Assembly (NCBI GenBank): GCA_016715765.1
Contig: JADJZJ010000008.1
Coordinates: forward strand, 56,193 to 120,192
Direction of reading: 5' to 3'
Origin: Opitutaceae bacterium
GTDB lineage: Bacteria > Verrucomicrobiota > Verrucomicrobiia > Opitutales > Opitutaceae
Length of the DNA: 64,000 nt
The notes beneath the pieces are model-generated. The model worked only from the letters and a program-made list of their open reading frames with translations, was not told the origin of the DNA and did not search any database. Positions 8,710 through 17,270 of this stretch are shown here, piece by piece (position 1 is the first letter of the stretch; each line of letters starts with the position of its first letter). The translations under genes and the position numbers were made by a program.

Positions 8710-9993
8710 ATGAAACTGCATCCCATACCCACTCCGGCCTCCCTTGACCGCCGGTCCCATTCCCGCGTCCAAAACAATTATCGCGAGGCCGTGGCCGCCG
8801 GCCGTTACAACGTCCATCGTCCCAGCCTGGTCGGGAAGCATGACGCGGTGCGCAATCTTTGGGAGGATCAGGCGCGCCGGCAGATCCTGCGTCCCCATCT
8901 GCAGCGGCGCTGTGTCGAGGCGGAGCGTCCGGTCCGCGTGCTCGATCTCGGCTGCGGGGCCGGTCAGGGTTTCGCCCTGCTGACGCAAATCGAGGCGGCG
9001 CCCGACCAGCCCGGCCGGCCCGCCTCGTGCGTGCTCGCGGAAGAGGCCATCGAATACGTGGGGGCGGATCTCAATCCGGCCATGGTGACGAAGGGCCGGG
9101 AAAATTACGCCGGATACGGCAATGTTTTCTTTTTTCAGGCCGACCTGAACGCCGGTCTCGGGGTGCTGCGCCGCGAACCGCCGTTCGATCTGTATTTCTC
9201 CAGCTACGGTTCGTTTTCCCACCTGTCGCTGGCACGGATGCGGGCGCTGCTGGCGGACATCGGCCGGCACGCCCGGAACGGGGCCCTCGTGGTCCTCGAC
9301 TTCAACGGCCGCTATTCCATCGAATGGCCGGCCTACTGGTCGGCGCGCACCGAGGCGGAGAAGGTGCGGGATTACACCATGAACTACCTGCACCTGGGCG
9401 ATCCGGAGGCAATGAGCCGGGCGGACCATTTTCCGCTGCGTTTCTGGACGGGTGATGACGTCACCCGGCTCGCCCGCACCGCCGGTCGCGTGGCGGGCTG
9501 CGAATTCCAGATGGTGGCGCAGATGGATTGTTCCATGCTCGTCGGCCGGCACGTCGATACGGCGGAATACCATGCCGCCCTCCCGCCGCTGCGCCGGCTG
9601 GTCAACTCCCTGCACCAGGATTTCCAGCGGACCGACCTGGACCGCCTGCTGCTGGCCCCTGAACTGGCCGGAGAGCATCCGCTGGTCAGTCCGGTGCTGT
9701 CGCGGCTCATCCGGAGTTGGAATCTGCTGGTGGATTTCACGCGCCGCCGGATTGAGGGACCGGTGGCCGTGGCGGACTTCACCGATTGGCCGGCGTGCCC
9801 GCCGGCGCTGCAGTTTGCCCTGATCGGCATGGACCGCGTGATTGCGGATGCGGCCTGGGTTGAAAACGGCGACGCCCGGGCCAACCTGATCGAGCCACAG
9901 CTGGCCTATTTGCTGCGCAGCCTGGAATTCGGGCTGCAACGGGGCATCGGGTGCGGTCACGGTCACCTGGCCGTGCTGCAGGTCGTGCGTTGA
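8710..9993 (+). CDS. SAM-dependent class I methyltransferase
   Basis: The product is 427 residues with a Rossmann methyltransferase core. Motif I is VLDLGCGAGQG (77-87), the acidic residue ending strand 2 is in YVGADLNPAMV, and FDLYFSSYGSFSHL corresponds to the post-motif region. An extension of roughly 150 residues follows the core, ending in LAVLQVVR, and has no motif I recognise. It starts 22 bases after the amidotransferase gene and ends 3 bases before the ABC ATPase gene, so the three are almost certainly one transcript. The substrate is unknown. It does not look like the EgtD ergothioneine methyltransferase. Confidence 0.8.
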   Translation: MKLHPIPTPASLDRRSHSRVQNNYREAVAAGRYNVHRPSLVGKHDAVRNLWEDQARRQILRPHLQRRCVEAERPVRVLDLGCGAGQGFALLTQIEAAPDQPGRPASCVLAEEAIEYVGADLNPAMVTKGRENYAGYGNVFFFQADLNAGLGVLRREPPFDLYFSSYGSFSHLSLARMRALLADIGRHARNGALVVLDFNGRYSIEWPAYWSARTEAEKVRDYTMNYLHLGDPEAMSRADHFPLRFWTGDDVTRLARTAGRVAGCEFQMVAQMDCSMLVGRHVDTAEYHAALPPLRRLVNSLHQDFQRTDLDRLLLAPELAGEHPLVSPVLSRLIRSWNLLVDFTRRRIEGPVAVADFTDWPACPPALQFALIGMDRVIADAAWVENGDARANLIEPQLAYLLRSLEFGLQRGIGCGHGHLAVLQVVR

Positions 9994-9996
9994 GCC

Positions 9997-10923
9997 ATGA
10001 TCGTGCTCGAGGGTCTGCGCAAGGAGTATGGCGGCTTCACCGCGGTCGCGGAGCTGTCGCTGGAAGTGCGCGCCGGCGAGACCCTGGTGCTGCTCGGCAC
10101 CAGTGGCTGTGGCAAGACCACGACGCTGCGCATGATCAACCGCCTGATCGTGCCGACGGCCGGCCGCATCCGGGTGGACGGCCGGGACATCGCCCGGACG
10201 GATGCCGTGCAGCTGCGACGCAAGATCGGCTACATCATCCAGGGTGTCGGCTTGTTTCCGCATTGGACCGTGGAGGAAAACATCCTGACGGTGCCGCGCC
10301 TCCTCGGCTGGAACCGGACGCGGAGCCGGGCCCGGGTGGAGGAACTGCTGGCCCTGGTGAACCTGGCGCCCGAGCTGCTCGGGCGCTACCCGCACGAATT
10401 GTCGGGCGGCCAGCGCCAGCGGGTGGGCCTGGCCCGCGCACTGGCGGCGGATCCGCCCATCGTGCTGATGGATGAACCGCTGGGCGCGCTCGATCCCATC
10501 ACGCGCCAGCAGGTGCGACATGAGTTCCGGCGGATCGAATCCCTGGTCAACAAGACCACCGTGCTCGTCACGCATGACATCGCCGAAGCCGTGGAGCTGG
10601 GCGACCGCATCTGCCTGATGGCCAATGGCCGGTGCGTGCAAACCGGCACGCCGGCGGAACTGCTGTTCCGGCCCGCCACCGGGTTTGTGAGGGAATTTTT
10701 TGATGCCGGCCGGCTGCAGACCGAATGGATGGCCGTCAAACTGGGAGACCTGCCCCTGCCGGCAGGCTGGGCGGCCGGTGCCGGGCTGACGGCGGAATCG
10801 CGCGTGGCGGAGGTCCTTGCGCTCCTGGCCGGCACCGACGAGACCGCCTTTGCCCGGGTGGTCGCGGCATTTTTCGAACATCGGCGGGCCCTGGGTGCGA
10901 CCGCGCCGGAAAACCGCAAATGA
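9997..10923 (+). CDS. ABC transporter ATP-binding protein, OpuC/ProV type
   Basis: This 308-residue ATPase belongs to the quaternary-amine (osmoprotectant) uptake class. Walker A is GTSGCGKTT (34-42), the signature LSGGQRQR (135-142) and Walker B VLMDE (156-160), followed by PLGALDP; the text around YIIQGVGLFPHWTVEENI is typical of this class. The C-terminal part after about 240 lacks recognisable CBS domains. Its stop overlaps the next start (ATGA at 10920-10923), showing translational coupling to the permease/binding-protein fusion. It would energise uptake of a small zwitterionic solute at the inner membrane. Confidence 0.9.
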   Translation: MIVLEGLRKEYGGFTAVAELSLEVRAGETLVLLGTSGCGKTTTLRMINRLIVPTAGRIRVDGRDIARTDAVQLRRKIGYIIQGVGLFPHWTVEENILTVPRLLGWNRTRSRARVEELLALVNLAPELLGRYPHELSGGQRQRVGLARALAADPPIVLMDEPLGALDPITRQQVRHEFRRIESLVNKTTVLVTHDIAEAVELGDRICLMANGRCVQTGTPAELLFRPATGFVREFFDAGRLQTEWMAVKLGDLPLPAGWAAGAGLTAESRVAEVLALLAGTDETAFARVVAAFFEHRRALGATAPENRK

Positions 10924-12539
10924 ACTGGACCGAAATCACCGGCTTCCTCGAATCGAACCGGCAGCTGCTCTGGCAGCGGACCGGTGAGCATCTCGAGCTG
11001 ATGTTCGTGGCCGTGCTGGCGGCCACGCTGGTCGGACTGCCCGCCGGCGTGGTGGCGGCGAGGATCCGGCGTCTGGCCACCCCATTGATCACCCTGGCGA
11101 ACATTGTGCAGACGATTCCCAGCGTGGCCCTGCTGGGCTTCCTGCTGCCGATCTGCGGGATCGGCCGCGGCACCGCCATCATTGCGCTGTTTCTGTACGC
11201 GTTGCTGCCGATCGTGCGCAACACCATCGCCGGGCTGCAAGGCGTGGCGCCGTCGGTCGTCGACGCGGCCCGGGGCATGGGCATGAGTGAACGGCAGGTG
11301 CTGCTGAAGGTGGAACTGCCACTGGCCCTGCCGGTCATCTTTGCGGGCATCCGCACGGCGGCGGTCATCAACGTCGGCGTGACCACCCTGAGCGCGCTGA
11401 TCGGCGCCGGCGGCCTGGGCACCTTCATTTTTCGCGGTCTTGCGACGAATAACATGGCGGTGATTCTGCTGGGGGCGGTGCCGGCGGCGGTGCTGGCCCT
11501 GCTGGCCGACGGACTGCTGGCGCTGGGGGAACGGGGATTGCGCCGCCGCGCCGGCTGGATTGTGGCCGCGGCGTTGCTGGCGGTGATGGTCGGCGGCCTG
11601 ACGTTCCGGGCCCTGGACGCCCGGCGGCCGGTGTCGGAACTGAGATTCGGCTTTACCGCGGAATTCATGGAACGGCCGGATGGGTATGCGGCCTGGCGGA
11701 TGCACTACGGCCTGCCCCCGTTGTCCTGCCGCGAACTGGATCCGGGTCTGCTCTATGATGCGCTGAAGCTGGGTGAAGTGGACGTGGCCTGCGGATTTTC
11801 GACGGATGGCCGGATCGAGGACTACGGTTTGCGCCGGTTGGATGACGACCGGCATTTCTTCCCGGCCTACGAGGCGGCCATTCTGGCCCGGCAGCCCGTG
11901 CTGGACCGCCATCCGGAAATCGCGGCGCTGATCGCCCAATTGGGCGGGTCGATCGATGAAACCGCGATGCGCCGCATGAATCTCCGGGTGGATCGGGACA
12001 AGCTCACCCCCCGGCAGGTTGCGGCGGAGTTTCTGGCTGCTTGGGCCCCGACCGCCGGCGTGGCGTGGGATGCGGGCCGGGCCGGCCGCCCCGACGAGCC
12101 TTCGCCGGACCTCCGCATCGGCACCAAAAACTTCACGGAGCAATACGTGCTGGGGCAGATTCTCTGCCAATTGATCAACGGGGCCTCGTCGCTGCGAGCG
12201 ACGCTTCAGGCCGGTCTCGGCGGCACTTCAATCTGTTTCGAGGCGCTGGTGCGCGGCGATATCGATCTTTATCCGGAATACAGCGGTACCTTGCTCTCCG
12301 CGGTGCTCCGGCTATCAGCAGCGGAACTGGACCGGCTCATGCACGACAGGGTGGCGGCGGACTTGCGCCTCAAGGAGGAATTGGCCGGACGGCACGGCAT
12401 CACCTGGTTCGTTCCCCTGGGGTTCAACAACACCTACGCCATGCTGGTGCGGGGCGACGACCCGCAGTTCCGGTCCGGGGGAAAAATCTCCGACCTCCGG
12501 ACCTTGCTGCCGGCGGCGCCGGTTTCGCCCGAGTCATGA
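10920..12539 (+). CDS. ABC permease fused to circularly permuted OpuC-type substrate-binding domain
   Basis: The product is 539 residues; the start at 10920 overlaps the ATPase stop. Residues 1-205 are the permease (IPSVALLGFLLP, the ARGMGMSERQVLLKVELPLA loop, SALIGAGGLGTFIFRG). A further membrane helix (about 212-229) anchors an external domain. In OpuCC-type binding proteins the order is IGxKNFTEQ, then LYPEYxGT, GFNNTYA, ISDL, then ERPDGY, YSTDGRI, DDKHFFPPYEA. Here the second half comes first (237-376: ERPDGY, FSTDGRIEDYGL, HFFPAYEAA, MNLRVD). A linker (377-396) follows, then the first half (397-534: RIGTKNFTEQYVLG, IDLYPEYSGT, LGFNNTYAML, ISDL). Both halves are nearly complete, so the domain looks circularly permuted rather than truncated. 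Confidence 0.85.
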   Translation: MNWTEITGFLESNRQLLWQRTGEHLELMFVAVLAATLVGLPAGVVAARIRRLATPLITLANIVQTIPSVALLGFLLPICGIGRGTAIIALFLYALLPIVRNTIAGLQGVAPSVVDAARGMGMSERQVLLKVELPLALPVIFAGIRTAAVINVGVTTLSALIGAGGLGTFIFRGLATNNMAVILLGAVPAAVLALLADGLLALGERGLRRRAGWIVAAALLAVMVGGLTFRALDARRPVSELRFGFTAEFMERPDGYAAWRMHYGLPPLSCRELDPGLLYDALKLGEVDVACGFSTDGRIEDYGLRRLDDDRHFFPAYEAAILARQPVLDRHPEIAALIAQLGGSIDETAMRRMNLRVDRDKLTPRQVAAEFLAAWAPTAGVAWDAGRAGRPDEPSPDLRIGTKNFTEQYVLGQILCQLINGASSLRATLQAGLGGTSICFEALVRGDIDLYPEYSGTLLSAVLRLSAAELDRLMHDRVAADLRLKEELAGRHGITWFVPLGFNNTYAMLVRGDDPQFRSGGKISDLRTLLPAAPVSPES

Positions 12540-12552
12540 ACCGGCGGCGCCG

Positions 12553-12633
12553 ATCATTTCCGACCTGAAGCCTGGAGACCGCGGTTTTTTCTCGGCGACG
12601 AAGTGGGGTTTCGTGCCGGTGGTTGGAAGTTGA
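12553..12633 (+). pseudogene. Displaced 3' fragment of an adenine deaminase gene
   Basis: Twenty-six codons ending in TGA read IISDLKPGDRGFF and then SATKWGFVPVVGS, matching the C-terminus of the adenine deaminase at 4471-6152 (IPDLKLSDRGLF, SATKWGFVPVSGER). The nucleotide match is strongest over 27 bases (12595-12621 against 6111-6137, one mismatch). There is no start codon or upstream part of the gene here. The fragment directly follows the permuted ABC protein gene and is preceded by a 12-base string CCGGCGGCGCCG (12541-12552) that also follows the complete ade end (6155-6166). Confidence 0.8.
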
Positions 12634-12654
12634 CCGGCAATCCACCGATCCATT

Positions 12655-12767
12655 TTAACCACAAAGAGCACAAATATCCGCAAGCGGATGAAGCGGCGAG
12701 GCGATTGATAAGGAGGCGCGGGAGACGGGCTCCCACCGGACGGAAACTTTGTGCTCTTTGTGGTTAA
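12655..12767. repeat. AACCACAAAGA-type palindromic element
   Basis: Arms 12655-12674 and 12748-12767 are perfect inverted repeats starting TTAACCACAAAGAGCACAAA. The interior contains GCGGATGA and GGGAG words also present in copies at 53448-53556, 54846-54956 and 55231-55371. It could form a large hairpin in RNA. It lies between the ade fragment and the 3' end of the Deg-type protease gene. Confidence 0.8.
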
Positions 12768-12827
12768 CCGGTTTGCGTATTCTTCACGCCTAAACCAACG
12801 GCCTTACCGGAGGCGGCTGAACCCGGT

Positions 12828-14366
12828 TCATTTGCCGCCGTTGTTCCAGACCGCCATCGTGTCCGGCGTGCCGCGGGCGCGGATGTCGTTGTCGCTGAGA
12901 ATGTCCTCGGTGACATCGAGCAATTCCTGCCGGTTGAAGATCAGCGTCTCCGTGCCCTGGCCCTCGAAGGTGAACTCAAGGAACTCCGTGGTGGCGGTGC
13001 GGAGAAGCTCGACGAGGTGATTGAGGTTCCTCGGCTTCGTGCCGTTGAGGGCGTGCAGGACCCGGCCGGCGGGATTGCTGTATCCCTTGGTGAGGCGGTG
13101 GGGAAACAACGGGGCGGAAATGACGATCATCTCCTCGTCGGGAAAGGCGGGGCGGGCGACCCGGCGGAGGATCAGGGGCGACTCGGCAAAGGTCAGGCTG
13201 TTGAGCAGGCCGAAGTTGTTGAAGCCGGCGACGAACTCCTGCGTGGCGGCGGAAAAGACCAGGGGACCGTGGACGAAGTAGCGGGGATAGGCACCCTGCA
13301 GGAAGGGAGCCACCAGGGGACGGTTCCGGGTGACGGGGACCGAAACTTTGAGTTCGCGGCCGTCACGCAGCACGGTGAGGGGCACGGCCCCGTCGCTGGC
13401 CACCTGCTGGATGCGGTATTTGAAGGCGACGCGGACATTGTCCGTCAGGATGATCATGCCCTCGTTGTCGATGCGGGTGTCCCCGATCTGGGTGACGACA
13501 TCCCAGACGCGGAGCGGGTAGGCCGTGTCCTCGTCGTCCACTTTGCGCACCACGACGCCCTCGGCATTGCGGTCCAGCTTGAGAAAGGCGCGCAGGGACG
13601 GGTTGATGAGGGTTTGAAACTCGTCGAAGTTGACGGGCTTGCCGTCGTACCGGCCATCGGTGATGTCGGCGAGGAAGAGGTCGATCTCCTCGTTGGGGAT
13701 GATGTAGCCGATGTTGTCGCTGCCCCCCAGCCGGGAGAAGGCCAGGCCGATCATGCGGTCGTTGACCAGGGCGGGACCGCCGCTGTTGCCGGCGTTGATG
13801 GCCGCGTCGATCTGGATCCGCAGGCCCGAGCCCGGGTAATTGTAGGCGGCGAACTCGATGCGGGAGACGATGCCCTTGGTGATGGAGAGGGTGGTGCCGC
13901 CGGTCGGGTAGCCGTAGGCCATGACGGTGTCCTTGATGCTGGGCAGGACCTCGGCGCGCGGCAGGGGCGCGCGGGTGTCGAAGAAGGTCTCGTCGTCGAG
14001 CTTGAGCACGGCGAGATCCATGGCCGTGGAGAAGGCCTCGACGGTGGCGGTGTATTTGTCGCCCGACTGGTTGGCCTGCACCTGGATCTGGCTGGCGTAG
14101 GCGACGACGTGGGCGTTGGTGAGGATGCGGTGACCGGTGATGATGACCCCGGTGCCCGTGCCTTCCCGCGGCGCCTGCTTCGTCCACGGTCGGTAAACGT
14201 CGGGGAAGCGGGCGGTGGAGAAAATCTTCACCACGGAGTTTTCAACCGCCGGGGGACTGGCCTCGGTGGTTTGGGCCGGCAGCCGGGTCGCGCCGGTGAG
14301 GATCAGGATTGCTGCCACCGCGTGGCAACGGGCGAGGGGGCGGGGAATGCGCACGGCCCCGACCAT
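12828..14366 (-). CDS. Deg/HtrA-type serine protease (Deg9-like), exported
   Basis: The product is 512 residues with an N-terminal hydrophobic export signal (about 10-31, ending near LPAQ). The trypsin-like protease has a complete triad: His86 in TNAHVV, Asp117 in AMDLAVLKL and Ser195 in GNSGGPAL. PDZ-type regions follow, with spacing and the wording SPLILRRV resembling plant-type Deg9 proteases rather than classic DegP. It probably degrades or processes proteins outside the cytoplasm. The stop lies just after an AACCACAAAGA palindrome. Confidence 0.88.
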   Translation of the reverse strand: MVGAVRIPRPLARCHAVAAILILTGATRLPAQTTEASPPAVENSVVKIFSTARFPDVYRPWTKQAPREGTGTGVIITGHRILTNAHVVAYASQIQVQANQSGDKYTATVEAFSTAMDLAVLKLDDETFFDTRAPLPRAEVLPSIKDTVMAYGYPTGGTTLSITKGIVSRIEFAAYNYPGSGLRIQIDAAINAGNSGGPALVNDRMIGLAFSRLGGSDNIGYIIPNEEIDLFLADITDGRYDGKPVNFDEFQTLINPSLRAFLKLDRNAEGVVVRKVDDEDTAYPLRVWDVVTQIGDTRIDNEGMIILTDNVRVAFKYRIQQVASDGAVPLTVLRDGRELKVSVPVTRNRPLVAPFLQGAYPRYFVHGPLVFSAATQEFVAGFNNFGLLNSLTFAESPLILRRVARPAFPDEEMIVISAPLFPHRLTKGYSNPAGRVLHALNGTKPRNLNHLVELLRTATTEFLEFTFEGQGTETLIFNRQELLDVTEDILSDNDIRARGTPDTMAVWNNGGK

Positions 14367-14401
14367 AGGTCGGATGCACCGGGAGTGAAGCGCAAATGCG
14401 G

Positions 14402-15034
14402 TCAGTTGCCGGTAAAGGCGGTCCGGCGCTGCTCCTGCCAGCGCTCGCGGCCGGCGAAGACCGGGACGGAGTCCGTCACGGGCACATCCTTCAGCAGGAT
14501 AAAATGCCGGCCGAACAGTTCATCCGAGGAACCCCAGGCAAAGCCATAGGGCGCCCCGGCCTTGCGGTCCGGAGTCTTGTAATAGAAATAGCCGATCAGA
14601 TCGCCGCCGCGCTTCAGCAGGCCGGCCACGCGGTCGCGGTAGGCGATGCGCAGCTCCGGCGGGAAGGCGCACAGGAAGGCGCGTTCGTAGACGAAATCGA
14701 AGGAGGCGGGGGCAAATTCGTGGGTGAAAAAGTCGCCGATGATGATCCGGTCCCCCAGGGCGGGTCCGAGCAGCTCGCGGGCCTTTTTCACGGCGACCTC
14801 GGAAAAATCAATGGCGGTGACCTCAAAGCCGGCCTCCGCGAAGGCCTTGATTTCCTGGCCCGTGCCGCAGCCCGGGATGAGAACGCTCCCGCGGGGTGAT
14901 GCGGTGGGGGTCGTGCCCTTGCTTTTCTTCTTCAGGAACGCCTGGAGGTTGGCGGGTATGCCGTTGAATTCCCACGGGGTGTGGCCGGAGGCATAGCGGG
15001 TGTTCCAAAAATCAATGTGCGCAGGGAGACTCAT
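14402..15034 (-). CDS. TPMT-family thiol/thiopurine S-methyltransferase-like protein
   Basis: The product is 210 residues. The N-terminal WNTRYASGHTPWEFNGIP block and SAM motif I VLIPGCGTGQE (51-61) are hallmarks of the thiopurine S-methyltransferase / thiol-halide methyltransferase family, with ERAFLCAFPPELR later. Such enzymes transfer a methyl group to small thiols, halides or related nucleophiles in the cytoplasm. The substrate is not determined. It is the only gene between the Deg-like protease and a REP-rich spacer. Confidence 0.85.
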   Translation of the reverse strand: MSLPAHIDFWNTRYASGHTPWEFNGIPANLQAFLKKKSKGTTPTASPRGSVLIPGCGTGQEIKAFAEAGFEVTAIDFSEVAVKKARELLGPALGDRIIIGDFFTHEFAPASFDFVYERAFLCAFPPELRIAYRDRVAGLLKRGGDLIGYFYYKTPDRKAGAPYGFAWGSSDELFGRHFILLKDVPVTDSVPVFAGRERWQEQRRTAFTGN

Positions 15035-15362
15035 CTTCCAGCCTGCAGTCCATGCGGTGCATGGCAGCCGTCAAGTGCCACTTGAATCACAAAAGGGCTA
15101 AAATGAGGTGCTTGATGCCTGCAGGACATTGGTTTGGTTGGGAGCGCGACCGCCCTCGGTCGCAATTTACACGCAGGCGAGCGGGCGCCGCGATCATGAT
15201 TGTATCGACCCGAGGCGGACAATCCGTGGAGGACTGGGTTCCAAATACTTGCCTTGGACATTCGAGCGACTGGCTCGCTTGCGATCGATTGCGACCGAGG
15301 GCGGTCGCGCCCCCGACATGGCCCTCGTGAAGCGTGTAATGGAAATTAAGGACGAGTCGCCC
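15035..15362. repeat. Spacer with inverted pair of GCGACCG hairpins
   Basis: This is a gene-free gap of about 330 bases between the TPMT-like gene and sufT. It carries the same REP-like hairpin as 1906-2044, at 15140-15166 and inverted at 15288-15314. No open frame resembling a gene is seen on either strand. Confidence 0.75.
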
Positions 15363-15914
15363 TCAGATCAGACCCAGCTTCATCTTCCCTTCCTCGGAAA
15401 TCATCGACTGGTTCCACGCCGGTTCCCAGGTGATGCGCACATCGGCGTCGGCCACGCCCGGGACGAGGAGAATCTTGTCCTTCGCGTCGGCGGCGATGGC
15501 GGGACCCATGCCGCAACCCGGCGCGGTGAGGGTCATGGCGATGTTGACCTTGAAGCCGCCCTCGGGCGTCCCGACTTTCTCGATGTCCATCGAATAGACG
15601 AGACCGAGGTCCACGATGTTCACCGGGATTTCGGGGTCGAACACCTTGCGCAGCTGGTCCCAGACCGCGGCGGGATCGGGCGAACCGTCGGCGAGGGCGG
15701 CGGCCTTGACCGTGCTCTCGGTCACCTGTTCGCCGATCGCGTCACCGTCCTTGCCGTCGATCCGGAAGAGACCGAAGTCGGTCTGGACCGTGAAGCTGCC
15801 ACCGAGGGTCTGGTGGATGAACAGCGTGGTGCCGGCCGGCAGGGTCTGCCGGTCGCCGGAGGGAATCTGGGTGACGGTGACTTCGCGGGCGAGGGTGCGT
15901 TCCTTGGAGGACAT
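15363..15914 (-). CDS. sufT: Fe-S cluster assembly protein SufT
   Basis: The product is 183 residues. The C-terminal DUF59/MIP18 domain includes VFDPEIPVNIVDLGLVYSM (about 91-109) and the cysteine-containing APGCGMGPAIAAD. The N-terminal part matches the long SufT form found at the end of suf operons. SufT is thought to help maturation or carriage of Fe-S clusters rather than being the scaffold. It is the last gene of the suf operon here, 23 bases after sufD. No cysteine desulfurase (SufS) or SufU is present in this window. Confidence 0.88.
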   Translation of the reverse strand: MSSKERTLAREVTVTQIPSGDRQTLPAGTTLFIHQTLGGSFTVQTDFGLFRIDGKDGDAIGEQVTESTVKAAALADGSPDPAAVWDQLRKVFDPEIPVNIVDLGLVYSMDIEKVGTPEGGFKVNIAMTLTAPGCGMGPAIAADAKDKILLVPGVADADVRITWEPAWNQSMISEEGKMKLGLI

Positions 15915-15937
15915 GGGCGGTCGCGGCGGGGCGCGGG

Positions 15938-17263
15938 TTAGAGGTTCTTGAACTTGGCCTGGATGAATGAGCGCAGGGCGTCGTGCAGATTGTCGTCCGC
16001 GAGCTTGCTCAAGACACGCTCAAAAAAGCCGAACACGAGCAGCTCGTGGGCCTGGGCGGGCTTGATGCCGCGGGCCTCGAGGTAGAACTGCTGCTCGGGA
16101 TCGATGCGGGCGGTGGTGGCGCCGTGGGTGCAGCGGACGTCGTTGGCCTGGATTTCCAGGCCGGGCAGGCTGTTGGCCTCGGCGGCGGCGCTGAGCATGA
16201 GGTTGCGGTTGCTCTGGTAGGCGTCGGTCTGCTGCGCGTCGGGATCGACGACGATCAGGCCGGAGAAGATCGTCCGCGCCTGGTCGAGGAGCACGTTTTT
16301 GTAGAGCAGGTTGGAGGAGGTGTGGGGCGCCTGGTGGCTCTGCAGCGTGCGCTGGTCGAACTCCTGCGTGCCGTGGGCGACGGTGAGGGCGAGCATCTCG
16401 CTGTGCGCGCCGGAGGCGAGGAGTCGGCTGTGCGACTCGTGGCGCGCCTGGCGGCCGCCGAGATGGAGGTTGAGCGAGAGCACCTGCGCGTCGCGGCCGA
16501 CGGCGATGGAGTTGCTCTGGAAGGCCTGGGTGGCGTTGGACCAGTTCTGCACCCCGACATAGGTGAGGTGGGCGCCGTCACCGGCGTGCAGGTCGTTGAC
16601 GCCGGAGGCGAAGTGGGCGGAGCCGGGTTCGGCGGAGACGAAGAACTCGACCAGCGTGGCCTTGGCCTGGTCCTCGAGGATGACGAGGGTGTGGGGGAAG
16701 GTGGCCTTGCCGGGACCGGAGAGCGTGTGCTGCACCACGAAGGGCAGGGCGATCTCGACGCCGCGCGGCACAAAGAGCAGCGCACCGGTGGAGGAGAAGG
16801 CGTGGTTGAGGGCGACAAACTTCTCGCTGCCGAGGGCCACGGGATATTGCTGGAAATGCTTGCGGACCAGTTCGCCATGGTCGCGGACGGCCTCGTCGAG
16901 GGGAACGAAGATGACGCCCTTGGCGGCGAGCTCGGCGGGGAGGGTGATCTTTTCCCGGTCGACGATCTGGCGGTTCGAGAAGGTCAGTTCCGCGGCATGC
17001 GGAAAGTCCGGCAGATGCGGGATGGCGGAGGCGGGCTCGGAGGGCAGCTCGAAGCCGTCGAGGACGATGTCCTTCAGGCTGGAGTAGCGCCAGCGCTCGT
17101 CCGTGCGGGCGGGCAGCGGGAGGGCGTTGTACTGGTTCCACGCGGCCTTCTTGGCCTCGAGCCACCAGGCGGGCTGGTCGCTGCGGTGGGCCAGATGGGC
17201 GGCGAAACGATCGGAGGTGAAACCGGGGACGGCGGTGTCGGGAAGGGGAAGGGCGGAAGACAT
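15938..17263 (-). CDS. sufD: Fe-S cluster assembly protein SufD
   Basis: The product is 441 residues of the SufB/SufD beta-helix family and lacks the SufB-specific N-terminal region. The C-terminal motif CTHGATTARIDPEQQFYLEARGI is typical of SufD. SufD pairs with SufB to form the SufBC2D scaffold complex in the cytoplasm. It sits between sufB and sufT in the same orientation. Confidence 0.92.
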   Translation of the reverse strand: MSSALPLPDTAVPGFTSDRFAAHLAHRSDQPAWWLEAKKAAWNQYNALPLPARTDERWRYSSLKDIVLDGFELPSEPASAIPHLPDFPHAAELTFSNRQIVDREKITLPAELAAKGVIFVPLDEAVRDHGELVRKHFQQYPVALGSEKFVALNHAFSSTGALLFVPRGVEIALPFVVQHTLSGPGKATFPHTLVILEDQAKATLVEFFVSAEPGSAHFASGVNDLHAGDGAHLTYVGVQNWSNATQAFQSNSIAVGRDAQVLSLNLHLGGRQARHESHSRLLASGAHSEMLALTVAHGTQEFDQRTLQSHQAPHTSSNLLYKNVLLDQARTIFSGLIVVDPDAQQTDAYQSNRNLMLSAAAEANSLPGLEIQANDVRCTHGATTARIDPEQQFYLEARGIKPAQAHELLVFGFFERVLSKLADDNLHDALRSFIQAKFKNL

Positions 17264-17270
17264 GTGATAA

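Noticed and set aside
7158..9993. N-acetylglutaminylglutamine amide (NAGGN) synthesis locus
   Set aside because: The NAGGN locus needs an acetyltransferase/ATP-grasp partner and a longer AsnB-like protein; here the partner is a methyltransferase.
8704..10881. Minus-strand frame of 725 codons opposite the methyltransferase and ABC ATPase genes
   Set aside because: It is antisense to genes with clear motifs, is rich in Arg/Gly/His/Gln typical of GC-rich shadow frames, and has no recognisable domain.
10920..12539. Ergothioneine importer (EgtU-type) interpretation
   Set aside because: EgtU is also a permease/binding-domain fusion, but the neighbouring methyltransferase is not EgtD-like and no EgtB/EgtC genes are present, so the ligand cannot be assigned.
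6155..12552. CCGGCGGCGCCG as a stand-alone insertion target duplication
   Set aside because: The string is GC-rich and only 12 bases, so chance is possible; it is used only as secondary support for the longer ade 3' match.
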